Source: Oscillospiraceae bacterium
GTDB lineage: Bacteria; Bacillota; Clostridia; Oscillospirales; Oscillospiraceae
Assembly (NCBI GenBank): GCA_009781695.1
Contig: WQVH01000004.1
Location: 22,868-86,867, forward strand
Length of the DNA: 64,000 nucleotides
Direction of reading: 5' to 3'
The translations under genes and the position numbers were made by a program. This document shows positions 46,333 to 55,900 of the stretch, piece after piece (positions within the stretch are counted from its first letter, which is position 1; every line of letters begins with the position of its first letter). Under the pieces are notes generated by a model. It ran no database searches, was not told the origin of the DNA, and saw only the letters and a program-made list of their open reading frames with translations.

Positions 46333-47949
46333 CTAGTACGCCGCACCACGTCTCTTTTTGATAAAGATAAAGCACACCACCGTGATTGCAAGCGCCACTG
46401 CAAACGCCAGATAACCGACAATTACAGTACCGGAAAGTCCAAAGAACAAGAATCCAATCGCCGTGAGGATCGCCGCCAAAATAGCATATGGCAGTTGCGA
46501 CTCAAAGTGCGCAAGAACCTTACAGCTCGTGCCTGCTGAGGACAAAACGGTCGTATCAGAAATTGGAGAGGCGTGGTCGCCGAATACCGCTCCGGAAAGA
46601 ACCGCAGCCATGGCCGGAAGAAGCAAATGCATATTTCCTGTAGTAGATACTACTGCACCGGCAATTGGCAGAACGATAGCAAATGTACCCCATGACGTAC
46701 CAATAGCAAACGCCAATAGCGCCGCACTGATAAACATAATAAACGGTATAAATCCGCCGTAGATGCCCGAAGCATAGAGAATCTCAGCAACCCAATCACC
46801 AACTTCAAGATGACCTATGAGTGTTGAAATCGTCCATGATAGCACAAGAATTGCAATTGGGTTTACCATGGATTTGAGCCCTGCGACGATGGCTTTCCAG
46901 TATTGTTGCTTGGTAACTTCGCCCTTATTTACATGCCTTAATGCGATATACATAGACGATACCAAAGCTGCGATACCACCCATGAGTAGTGACATTGACA
47001 AGCTCATGTTATCAAGGATCGCATACAGGAATCCGCCTTCATATATCTCTGTCGGGTCGGCAGACTGCCAACCTGTTACGAGCATGGTCGCAATCGTTGC
47101 CAATGCAAGACAAATGATTGGAATCCAAAAGTCCCAAATTGTACCCTTTGTGGATGTTTCTCCAACAATAAGACCTACATCTGACTCTTCTGCTGCAATG
47201 TCCTTGCCTTCTTCATTGATGGCTCTTTCATACTTCCTCATAGAGAACATATTAAAGTCCACACAGATCGTCACTATGACCAATCCAATTGCAGCAAATA
47301 CGTAAAACTGATATGGAATCATACGTAGAAAATCCAAAAATACATTTCTGCCATATTGGCCAATGCTCTCATAAGTCGTACCCATGTTGCCCATGATCGC
47401 TACTGCCCAACTGGATACCGGAGCAACAATACATATCGGAGCGGCAATTGAGTCTACTATGTATGAGGATCTTGCACGCGAAAGATTGTGCTTTGCAGAA
47501 ACAGTTTTGGCGATATTGCCGTTGACCATCGCATTAAAGTAGTCGTCAATCATCAATACAACGCCAATGATTACAGTTATAAACTGTACACCTTTGCGGC
47601 TCTTGACTTTACTGGCCACAGCATTTACAAATGCCCTGGCACCCCCGGTCAAAACCACCGTACTGGTGACAACACCGAGTCCCAACAGGAAGATTATGAT
47701 TGACAAATACCATCTGCTGAAGACACTGAATAGTGCCGTTTGTCCATCAGAAAATATTATGCCTGTCATCGTTCTTTCAACTAACATCACTGTGTCAAAA
47801 ACAATGAAGTTGGCTGACATAAATGCTGCCGCAATAATACCTACAAATAAAGACAATAATATACGCCTTGTCAAAAATACGCATATAATTGTGATTGCTA
47901 TGGGTATCAGAGTCCACGCCGTTGCAGCTAAATTAGGATTAACTTCCAT
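46333..47949 (-). CDS. NhaC-family Na+/H+ antiporter
   Basis: 538-aa inner-membrane protein with roughly twelve hydrophobic segments. Family motifs include MIDDYFNAMVNGNIAKTVSA (DDYFNAMVNG), SIAAPICIVAPVSSWAVAIM (APVSSWAVAI), FAIGTSWGTFAIVLPIA and FGDHASPISDTTVLSSAGT, all characteristic of the NhaC / malate-Na+ lactate group (COG1757). It exchanges Na+ (or a Na+-coupled organic acid) for H+. GGAGG lies before the ATG. The leader upstream contains a stable closed stem (47986-48046), so expression may be controlled by a structured RNA. Confidence 0.9.
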   Translation of the reverse strand: MEVNPNLAATAWTLIPIAITIICVFLTRRILLSLFVGIIAAAFMSANFIVFDTVMLVERTMTGIIFSDGQTALFSVFSRWYLSIIIFLLGLGVVTSTVVLTGGARAFVNAVASKVKSRKGVQFITVIIGVVLMIDDYFNAMVNGNIAKTVSAKHNLSRARSSYIVDSIAAPICIVAPVSSWAVAIMGNMGTTYESIGQYGRNVFLDFLRMIPYQFYVFAAIGLVIVTICVDFNMFSMRKYERAINEEGKDIAAEESDVGLIVGETSTKGTIWDFWIPIICLALATIATMLVTGWQSADPTEIYEGGFLYAILDNMSLSMSLLMGGIAALVSSMYIALRHVNKGEVTKQQYWKAIVAGLKSMVNPIAILVLSWTISTLIGHLEVGDWVAEILYASGIYGGFIPFIMFISAALLAFAIGTSWGTFAIVLPIAGAVVSTTGNMHLLLPAMAAVLSGAVFGDHASPISDTTVLSSAGTSCKVLAHFESQLPYAILAAILTAIGFLFFGLSGTVIVGYLAFAVALAITVVCFIFIKKRRGAAY

Positions 47950-47985
47950 ATACTTTCCTCCTTAAAAATGTTTACCAAAAATGAA

Positions 47986-48046
47986 GCGATACGTGATTAA
48001 ACCTCACTTTCTAAAGTTTCTGGCACGTCTTCCCGCAGCGTATCGC
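47986..48046 (-). promoter_or_regulatory. Structured mRNA leader of nhaC, possible riboswitch
   Basis: On the minus strand GCGATACG (48046-48039) pairs perfectly with CGTATCGC (47993-47986), closing a 45-base interior that contains ACTT-TAGA-AAGT and other short pairings. It lies 37 bases upstream of the nhaC ATG. I cannot match it by eye to a known riboswitch consensus. Upstream of it to 48180 I see no gene. Confidence 0.5.
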
Positions 48047-48180
48047 CTGAGCTGAGGAGAAAACACATCTATATTACACAGTTTTACCACAAGATTCATA
48101 AAATAGCAACAGGTTTTGTTGAAAAATCTGTTACTCCATCTAACCCAATTGCCCTACCAAAGGCAATGGCATCGGACTGC

Positions 48181-49431
48181 CTAATGAAATGCCATATATT
48201 CCTCCAGCGCAACTTTCTGAGCACAAATGCGCACTGTGTTGATATGCTCAAAATTGTCTTCGGTCAATTTTACAATGATCGGATCAATAGAACCATTTAT
48301 TACCATATTGTTAAGGACACGCATTGCCTCATCCTCATTCATACCTGAGCGGTATGGCCGATCTTCAGTAATGGCTGTAAAAATATCAGCAACCGCCATG
48401 ATTCTTGCAAGTTTTGTAAACTGCGCACCCTTGATATGAAAAGGATATCCCTTGCCATCCAGTTTTTCATGGTGATAAGCAGCCCAAGTCGAAATATGCT
48501 CAAGCCCCTTGATCTTATTGAGTATCACATATGTGTAATATGTGTGCTTTCGCATCTCATTGACTTCCTCCTCAGACAGCGCCCCCTTTTTTTCTAAAAT
48601 ATCATTAGATATCGCAAGCTTGCCCACATCATGCAAAAAACCGGCAATCTCCATCATATCACACTCGCTTTCAGAAAATCCGGAGAGTCTGGTCAGTTCC
48701 AATGCAACCGCTGCAACTCCGCTCGAATGGGTCGAAGTAAATCGACTCCGATAATCTATGAAATTGGCTACAACTTTTGCAAAATCTCTCAATGTACGTG
48801 TGTCAATTATTTTATGAATATGCTTCATGCGGTCAGGAATCGAATAGCTGACAGAAATTGAACATGCCTCAATCCAAAAGCATTCAACATTTTCAAGCGC
48901 CCTTAGTGCATCCAAAGCTGCGGGATGAAACACTGCACAGTTTTCTTCGATCTTTTCCATAACCTTAGGAATCTGTTCAAAAACCTCTTTGCTGTCGTCA
49001 AGCGTCACGGCAATCCTATCTGCCAAATGTACGACATAGCTGCCAATCGGCACTGCATCACCCATTTTGTCATAACATGCGTGGTGCATCTGTATGAGCT
49101 TGGCAGCATTTTGGAGCGGCTCAAAGCTCTTAAGAAGCTTGTATCCCATTTCAGCGTGTACTGCAAGGTCACCTTCGTCAAATCCTGCCGAAACAATTTT
49201 CGTCCGCTCATTATCAGAAAAAGCGCCAATATCATGCAAAACAGCCGCCAAAACGATGTCTCGGATCATATCGTCCGGCAGGTTCATTTGCATGGCTATG
49301 TTGTATGAAAAATACGCCACTTTCTTATGATGGCTTTGCATTATCGGAGAAATTAAGTCTATTGCATCAGAAATGCACGATGCAAAATCAAAAACAGAAA
49401 ACTCGTTTTCTGAAAGCACAGATATCACCAC
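48181..49431 (-). CDS. Tandem HD-domain protein with C-terminal HD-GYP domain
   Basis: 416-aa cytoplasmic protein with two HD modules. The N-terminal one (residues 30-140) has LAAVLHDIGAFSDN and IQMHHACYDKMG but a degenerate GYP region. The C-terminal one is a proper HD-GYP: FLHDVGKLAIS near residue 267, AAYHHEKLDGKGYPFHI near 316 and MAVADIFTAITEDRPYRSG, the profile of a cyclic-di-GMP phosphodiesterase. The start is uncertain: GTG 49431 is the longest, while GTG 49419 has GGTGG at better spacing. No receiver or sensor domain is attached. It follows the two giant secreted protein genes on the same strand. Confidence 0.85.
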   Translation of the reverse strand: MVISVLSENEFSVFDFASCISDAIDLISPIMQSHHKKVAYFSYNIAMQMNLPDDMIRDIVLAAVLHDIGAFSDNERTKIVSAGFDEGDLAVHAEMGYKLLKSFEPLQNAAKLIQMHHACYDKMGDAVPIGSYVVHLADRIAVTLDDSKEVFEQIPKVMEKIEENCAVFHPAALDALRALENVECFWIEACSISVSYSIPDRMKHIHKIIDTRTLRDFAKVVANFIDYRSRFTSTHSSGVAAVALELTRLSGFSESECDMMEIAGFLHDVGKLAISNDILEKKGALSEEEVNEMRKHTYYTYVILNKIKGLEHISTWAAYHHEKLDGKGYPFHIKGAQFTKLARIMAVADIFTAITEDRPYRSGMNEDEAMRVLNNMVINGSIDPIIVKLTEDNFEHINTVRICAQKVALEEYMAFH

Positions 49432-49445
49432 CCAGTATTGTTTTT

Positions 49446-49489
49446 ACAACAGAAGCCCAACTTATTCAGTTGGACTTCTGTTGTTTTTG
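49446..49489. terminator. Hairpin between the paralogue gene and the HD-GYP gene
   Basis: ACAACAGAAG (49446-49455) pairs with CTTCTGTTGT (49475-49484), with an inner CCAAC/GTTGG. The T-run follows on the plus strand (49485-49489), whereas both flanking genes are on the minus strand, so its role as terminator of the minus-strand gene is doubtful. Confidence 0.45.
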
Positions 49490-49500
49490 ACAATGGAGTA

Positions 49501-52500
49501 CTAGAACAGGTCATTTACCAGATGCAGTTCCACAACTTGACCGCTACCTAATTTAACAGTCAAATCAATGGTCTCCCAATTCGCATCACGCTTGGTTACA
49601 TCAATCAGGTTGACATAATCCATATTGTTCCATATACGATTGACTCGGACATATCCCATTGCCGAATCTCCATCTTGATCATACGCTGTCACACGCAATC
49701 CCTCAAATGGAACCAATGCATTGACACCATTTAGCTGTGTCCAAATGCGAATTATTCCGGCATTTGCAAGCGATGCATTGTTTGAGTTTCCGTTGTTAAA
49801 CGCCTGCAATCCAAGTACATCTACAGGTGCAGCTTCAAACAAATTGTTGGTGAGCAACACCTCAACTGTTTGACCGAATACACTGATCGTAAGCAGGATG
49901 GTCTGCCAGTTTGCATTCTTATCTACATCAAAGTTAAGATAATTATCCTGCCAACCTGTACCATCAACCCATTGACGATTTCTCGTAATCAGAGATAATG
50001 CATCACCGCCGCTTTGATCAACTGCCGTAAGCACCGCAGACATTGGGATCGGAGCGCTCACACCGCCAAGCTGCGGCCAAATGCGAATATTGCCTGCCAT
50101 GCTTGGAACTTCATCACATGTGCCATTGTTAAAGGCTCTTAAACTCAAGAACATGTTGTTTATGAGTCGCACCTCAAACTCTTGGCCACGGTATTCCACG
50201 ACCATATCAATGTACTGCCATGGCGCATGTTTGTTTACGTCAATCAGGCTCACGTAATCTTGATCGTTCCATATGCGGTTAACACGGACAAATCCCATTG
50301 CGTCTTCGCCATCTTGGTCTTCCGCGCTTACTGTCAGATTTGCATAGGACAGATTTGCGCCTGCGCTGTTAATTTGCGGCCACATGCGGATGATCCCCAT
50401 ATTGGCAAGACTTGCGTTGTTGTTATTGCCGTTGTTAAAGATGTTGAAAGATAGAGTAAAAGTTGCGTTTACTGCCAATGCTCTCGCCTGTGCACCACGG
50501 CCGCTCCCACTATGGTCGAGTTCAAGTACATCGTCATCAATCCAGGTATATACTGCGGAATTTCTGATATCGCTGACTGCTCTAACCACAAATTGATGAT
50601 TCTCTGTAACATCTATGTCATCAAATGTGAAAGTCAAATCCGTTCCTGCACTGACCCATGTTGCGCCATTGTCTTTAGATACTTCATACCTGAGCAGAGT
50701 ATCTTGCAACCTCGCAGGAGCTTCCCAAGCTAAAGTAACAGCGTTCCCTGCGGTTACGGTTGCCGTGAAATTCCTTGGCTGTGAAGGTGCAGGATTGTGC
50801 TGTCCGGTCTGTGTTATCGTCGCACCGGAAACAAGCTGGCTACGCATCGCATCCATGCCAAGACCTTTACTTTGGAATCCGCGCGCATACGATGGATACT
50901 GCCCGGCAATAATCGGAAGCACCACATTCGAGTGCGCTGCAAATGGAATGAATTCCTCTGATGCACTAGCCGGCGGCTGGACATCAGCAAAGACCAGAAG
51001 CCTGTCACTATGCGCCGGATTGTTCAGATAGTTTCCGGAAATACCGTGCGTAGCAAACCACTGTCTGAGCAGCTCTTTGTTGCCCCATTCCGGGCCACCG
51101 GCAGTTCTCGGCCCAAGCAGAATATTACCGAGCAAAATATTAGATTGAGTCGCCGTCGATGGGTTATTTGCAGCACCGCCCCACGCACCTCCGGGAGGTG
51201 CAGAATCGAAACCTCTCGGCCCATGTACATGCGCACCACCAATAATCGGTCTGCCGAAATCAAACTCCAAGCGAGATGTGTTGTGGATTATATCGAGTGT
51301 CCCAATCGCTTCGTGGAACTCTGCCTCCGGCCTTGTGATGAGTGCCGCTACGTTGTCGGGATTGTATAGTAGAAATGTCGCATCTCTGCTGGAGCGTGGA
51401 TTTTCCGGCAAGGCATTGCGGCGAGTGTTATCCAGCGAATGCATTCCACCACCGCCATCAATAGCACCTGCACCTGCGGCAAAATTGACTCTGGCATCAC
51501 GCAACATCCAATGTGCGGGTGTGAGCAGATAACCACCGTAGAAGTTGAATATCCACCCGCGCACTGTGTCGTGCATATCAGCATAACGCCCCACAGCCGC
51601 AACTGTGACAACGCTGTCTGATGCACTAAATCCCATAGTTTCGTGATGCTCTTCCCACCTGACGGGGAAGTCGGGGTTGATGGCACCCGGAAATTCAGAG
51701 ACGTTTTCAGCCATCACGATACCGGTAAAGCCCCAAGCAGCACCGGCGCGACCTGTGTTTATATCGCCTCTCGTGTTATGCCCTATGTTCTGGAATGACA
51801 AGAGTATGGCGCGGCCTATCGTTGACTGCACTGTCGTACCTGGACCCAGCGCACCTCTTGTTGCGTAGAACTCAAGCTCTCTGGCAATCGGCCCGCTCAA
51901 CAAGACAAAGAGCGTGTAATCATCTCCCGAAGTCCAGGCATAATGGAAGAGCGACTCGTCTTCTATACCATCAATGATGGCTTCCATTGCGGCCAGAATA
52001 ATCGGGAAAACGCTTGCCGGAGCACCGGCCATGACTGCATTTACAGCAACTTTTTCAACCGTTGCAACACCGAAGCGATGTCGCAGTATGCCCAGCACCT
52101 CATCACCATTTCTGGTTGTGCTTGCAAGCATCGTATCCACTGCCTGCCTCGTGGGCAAAGTAAGCGGTAATCCATCGCCAAAACCCTGCGCATCTGCAAG
52201 CTGATTAAAGTAGCGAACCTGATGTCCAAAAGAGTTCTGTGCAGGTATGGTGTGTGTCTCCCACTGATTCGGAGGTACTATGGGTTGAGGATTTCTCTCA
52301 GCCGGAGTCAACGCCGTAGAAAGCGCATTTTGTATATCTGCACTGAACTCATTGACAATCAGCACAGAGCTCGCCGTCATGTTTGCAAACGCTCTGGCAT
52401 AGCGAGTAGCAGGAATGACAACGCTCCGAAGTTCGGTAATGCCATGAGCCTGCGCCGAGGCTTCAAGCACAGGGCTGAATGTCGAAGTGGTCAGCACCAC

Positions 52501-52968
52501 AGATGGCACCGCACGTTTTTCAAACTGACGTGCGTACGCAGCCGCCCAATATGCTGTGTTGGTTGAGTCGGCCATAGCCACAATGACTGCATCAAGCTCA
52601 GCGGCTTTATCGTCGTACCATGTCGCCGTCTGATAATTGACTCTTATCTCATCAAGGACTATGTTTTCAAAGTTTGCATTTGGAAATGCCCCCCTTATCG
52701 CAGAGGCAAATTCACGGCTGCCCACTCTATCCAGCGGTCCTGTATACAGGTTCTCAAACCAAATCAGACCGATATTGGCATCTGCCAGATTAACAGGAAG
52801 ATTCCGCTCAGCGAGAGGAACGTTCAGCGGTGGGTTTATGACCCCCCACGGGCTGAGGATTTCAATCGGTGTGACTGCAGAACTTGCAGAAGCTATGGGC
52901 ATCGCCATAGAGGCCAGCAAGCAGACGCATATAACACCTATTATGAAGGTCTTAAATCTTTTATTCAT
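49501..52968 (-). CDS. Giant secreted UGSC-type family protein lacking Sec/Cys (paralogue of the selenoprotein)
   Basis: 1155-aa exported protein. ATG 52968 has GGAGGG eight bases upstream and overlaps the preceding gene's stop (ATGAATAA). A signal peptide (VICVCLLASMAMPIASA) leads to a UGSC-like domain near residues 30-230. Aligned with its neighbour, the redox motif is replaced: AMADSTNTAYW has Ser135 for Sec and Thr138 for Cys. The next shared domain has DGLPLTLPTRQAVDTML and VEKVAVNAVMAGAP near residues 265-330. A fibronectin type III-like domain lies near 726-800 (RNFTATVTAGNAVTLAWEAP), then three tandem modules of about 105 residues near 835-1155. The role is unknown. Confidence 0.85.
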   Translation of the reverse strand: MNKRFKTFIIGVICVCLLASMAMPIASASSAVTPIEILSPWGVINPPLNVPLAERNLPVNLADANIGLIWFENLYTGPLDRVGSREFASAIRGAFPNANFENIVLDEIRVNYQTATWYDDKAAELDAVIVAMADSTNTAYWAAAYARQFEKRAVPSVVLTTSTFSPVLEASAQAHGITELRSVVIPATRYARAFANMTASSVLIVNEFSADIQNALSTALTPAERNPQPIVPPNQWETHTIPAQNSFGHQVRYFNQLADAQGFGDGLPLTLPTRQAVDTMLASTTRNGDEVLGILRHRFGVATVEKVAVNAVMAGAPASVFPIILAAMEAIIDGIEDESLFHYAWTSGDDYTLFVLLSGPIARELEFYATRGALGPGTTVQSTIGRAILLSFQNIGHNTRGDINTGRAGAAWGFTGIVMAENVSEFPGAINPDFPVRWEEHHETMGFSASDSVVTVAAVGRYADMHDTVRGWIFNFYGGYLLTPAHWMLRDARVNFAAGAGAIDGGGGMHSLDNTRRNALPENPRSSRDATFLLYNPDNVAALITRPEAEFHEAIGTLDIIHNTSRLEFDFGRPIIGGAHVHGPRGFDSAPPGGAWGGAANNPSTATQSNILLGNILLGPRTAGGPEWGNKELLRQWFATHGISGNYLNNPAHSDRLLVFADVQPPASASEEFIPFAAHSNVVLPIIAGQYPSYARGFQSKGLGMDAMRSQLVSGATITQTGQHNPAPSQPRNFTATVTAGNAVTLAWEAPARLQDTLLRYEVSKDNGATWVSAGTDLTFTFDDIDVTENHQFVVRAVSDIRNSAVYTWIDDDVLELDHSGSGRGAQARALAVNATFTLSFNIFNNGNNNNASLANMGIIRMWPQINSAGANLSYANLTVSAEDQDGEDAMGFVRVNRIWNDQDYVSLIDVNKHAPWQYIDMVVEYRGQEFEVRLINNMFLSLRAFNNGTCDEVPSMAGNIRIWPQLGGVSAPIPMSAVLTAVDQSGGDALSLITRNRQWVDGTGWQDNYLNFDVDKNANWQTILLTISVFGQTVEVLLTNNLFEAAPVDVLGLQAFNNGNSNNASLANAGIIRIWTQLNGVNALVPFEGLRVTAYDQDGDSAMGYVRVNRIWNNMDYVNLIDVTKRDANWETIDLTVKLGSGQVVELHLVNDLF
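49504..50456 (-). repeat. Three tandem protein-coding modules in the paralogue C-terminus
   Basis: Three units of roughly 105 codons, beginning near 50456, 50146 and 49815. Each contains FNNG, IRxWxQL/I, an AxDQxG...A segment, NRxW, DVxK and a closing LxNxxF. Units 1 and 3 are closest to each other (NNASLANMGIIRMWPQ and NNASLANAGIIRIWTQ). Confidence 0.88.
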
Positions 52969-55900
52969 ATGCTTCGCCCTCCATCGCACCACCTATAGTG
53001 CCCACTAAATAGTCCACACAGTCTTCATAACGCACTGCGTAACCTTCATACGCTTCGCAGTTTTCGCATTCGCCGCAATCTTCACAGTCTTCATACGCTT
53101 CAACTAGAGCCAGTCCGGTAACAGGGAAGCTTCCATCCGTCACAGTAATGCGAACTCGCGAAATCGCCTGTATAAAGGCATTGTTGGCACCTGCCAAATT
53201 GTTGTGTTGCGGTCCTTGCGCATTGGCAGCACCTCTATGATGCGTCTGGAATGGCCATGCCGTACCCTCGCCCAATGCTATGGACTGACCTGCAAATGCT
53301 CCATGACCCACACTGTTGTAAGCACGCACAAGAATGTCGTAGGTTTCACCGAGAATCAACGGACTTTCTGTATCGGAGTCCACTTCGATTGTGAATCTTC
53401 CGTTGTGACGAACACCTACGTTCTCCACTGTAGCACCTGTGACAGTGGGTAGAACCAAGTTTCTGCCCGTGACTGAACTCATCGCAGCCCAAGTGCGTCC
53501 ATTATCTGTAGAGAACTCGTAACCCAAGATTGGGTCACCGCCGTCAGACATGGGGCTTCTCCACCTAATGTCAATACTTTCAGCATCGGCATTAAGTGAT
53601 GCGGTGATATAGAACACTTCGCTCGGCCCGGTTGCACTTACACCGTTGCCGTTTGTGAACGTATACCACTGTATGCTGGCAATCGCACCTCTTGCCGGCA
53701 CTATACCCAATTGATGTCCAACTGTAGCAAGTCCGGTCGAAAATGCATTTGTATCCCAACCGGTGTATACATTAACAGGTGGGAATTGTACCCCTATCAC
53801 TCCTGCAGCACCTGTGGCGGCAGGTGCAATTACAGCGCCGTTCATAAGCGGAACTCTCCGTCCACCGAGATAGTACATGGTCTCCGGATTTGCATCTGTA
53901 TAGCTGCCGCTCACTGCGCGAACGCGGAATGTATAGTTGTTTCCACCGTCAAGATGTGTCAGCGCAGCAGACCTTGCAGCCGCTCCGCCGGGTACTTCTA
54001 CCCATCTTTGTACATCATTGCGCTCAGACTGCGCAGTCACTTCAAAATGAGTGATTGGAAGTCTTCCTGCAATTACCTCCGGCAAATCCCATGACAAAAT
54101 CGCCGTGCCGGGCTCCGAGCCGGGTACTACAGCGAAGTTTGTGGGCGTGCTTGGAGGCGGCAAACAATTGACGACATTACTGAGCGGTGCGCCTGTTATG
54201 CGCTGCGTTCCGAATGTCATACCATTGCCGTGAGAATTCGAACCATAGGATGTCGCTCTGGTTGGGTCTTCACCGGTGACAACAATCCATGTGTTATTCA
54301 GGGCTGCTGCACCAGCACCACCGGCTCCGGTTTGAGCCGCATTATTGTTACCTAAACCATTGGTAAAGCCCGGTGGGAAAGGCAGTGCATCAGTTGTCGT
54401 GTTCATACGCAAGGCATTGACATTAGTCCAGCCTGCATCGTAAAGCGCCTGTGCATGTGCCGGGCCAATAACAATCATCAAATCGGTTCCACGGTCATTT
54501 TGTGTCCTGAGATGCCTGATGAGACTGTGCGCATCCCACTGCTGATCTATGCCCGCCGAATCGGTGTGTATCATGTTGTGGTTGCCTATGCTATGAATAC
54601 TAATGACGCTGTGCTGCGCACTAAAGCCCATCTGCACACGTGACGGTGCCCATCCTGCAGGGAGCGCACTTTCATCCTCTGCGATAACAGGGTGGATAAT
54701 CTCGTGCAGACGACCTAAACGGGGTGTATCTTGATAACCGAGCCAGTTATTTCCGATATTTCTTGTATTCAGACGCGTTGCACGTCCAATGGTGTTGTTT
54801 ACTGAATGCCCTGCACCGCCGATATAACCGGCTCCGGTGTGCAGACCAAGCTCTGATACTATAGGCCCGCTGACAAATAGTGCATAGCCAAAAGGCCCGC
54901 CCGAAGTCAGTCCATGGAAATGCGTTGTCCTGTTTGCATTATCATGCGACCACATCTCAATTGCAGCAAGTATGAGTGGGAGATGTTCAGGCAATGCGCC
55001 CGCCATAACCGCATTGATTGCAATTTTTTCAACGGTGGTTTCTCCCGATCTGCCGGGAATCTTTCCGCCGATGACTTCATCGCGGTGGCGGCTTGTTCCG
55101 GTCAGCATTTCGTTGACCAACGAAGGCGTGGGCGGTATGAGTGGCAATCCATCGTGGAACAAAAACTCTTGTGCATAAATCTGGAACTGGTTGAAGATAT
55201 CTTCATAGCTGCTACCGGTAAAAGTAATGGTATCAGCCGCACGATTTGCCACTGCATTCACTGTTACACCATTAATGGTAGTGTGCAAATCTTCCATTGA
55301 ATCTCCGAGCAGCGATCGCCAATCTCTCGCTGTTGTGGATTCCGGACTGCTGAAAGGATATCTGTTTGATGGGAACCATGAGTTCGGGAAGTTGTGGTTG
55401 TCTATGAGTGGGAATTCATCCGGCCCTGCGACAACTACGCCCGGTCTCTGAATATTTCTGATGCGGTTGCCCGGTGTATCATGTCCACTCTGACCGGGAT
55501 CCATGCCTCTGCGGCCGCCCATGAACGGGCCGATAATATTGCCTTGCGGACCTATTCTGCCGCGAGCAACACCATTGCCGTCAGTCCATGTCTCGCTGAA
55601 TTCTTCGTAAAGCGCCAGGGCTTCGGGTGTTGTACTCGGGATATAGATTTTATCCCTGATAAAACCACTACTCGGTGCATGACTGATGTTGCGCTCATAA
55701 TCGTTGAGCGGATCAACAAGTGCAGCGAGGATATAATCAAACTCCGGCCTGACAGATCTTTCGCGGCTGTATGCAGCAGTTCCTGTGTGATCCGATATGG
55801 CAATGGCATGCGGATTAAGCTGAATCATCCGCAGAGCCGGGATGCCAACGGCTTCTGCACCGTAATTGACTGTTGCCGAATAATTTCTGGATTTTAGTAA

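Noticed and set aside
49446..49489. Hairpin as the intrinsic terminator of the large paralogue gene
   Set aside because: The T-run is on the plus-strand side; on the minus strand the stem is followed by A residues.
52961..55828. Independent 955-codon gene starting at ATG 55828
   Set aside because: No ribosome site lies before that ATG, and the conserved domain begins upstream of it; it is the rest of the UGA-containing frame.
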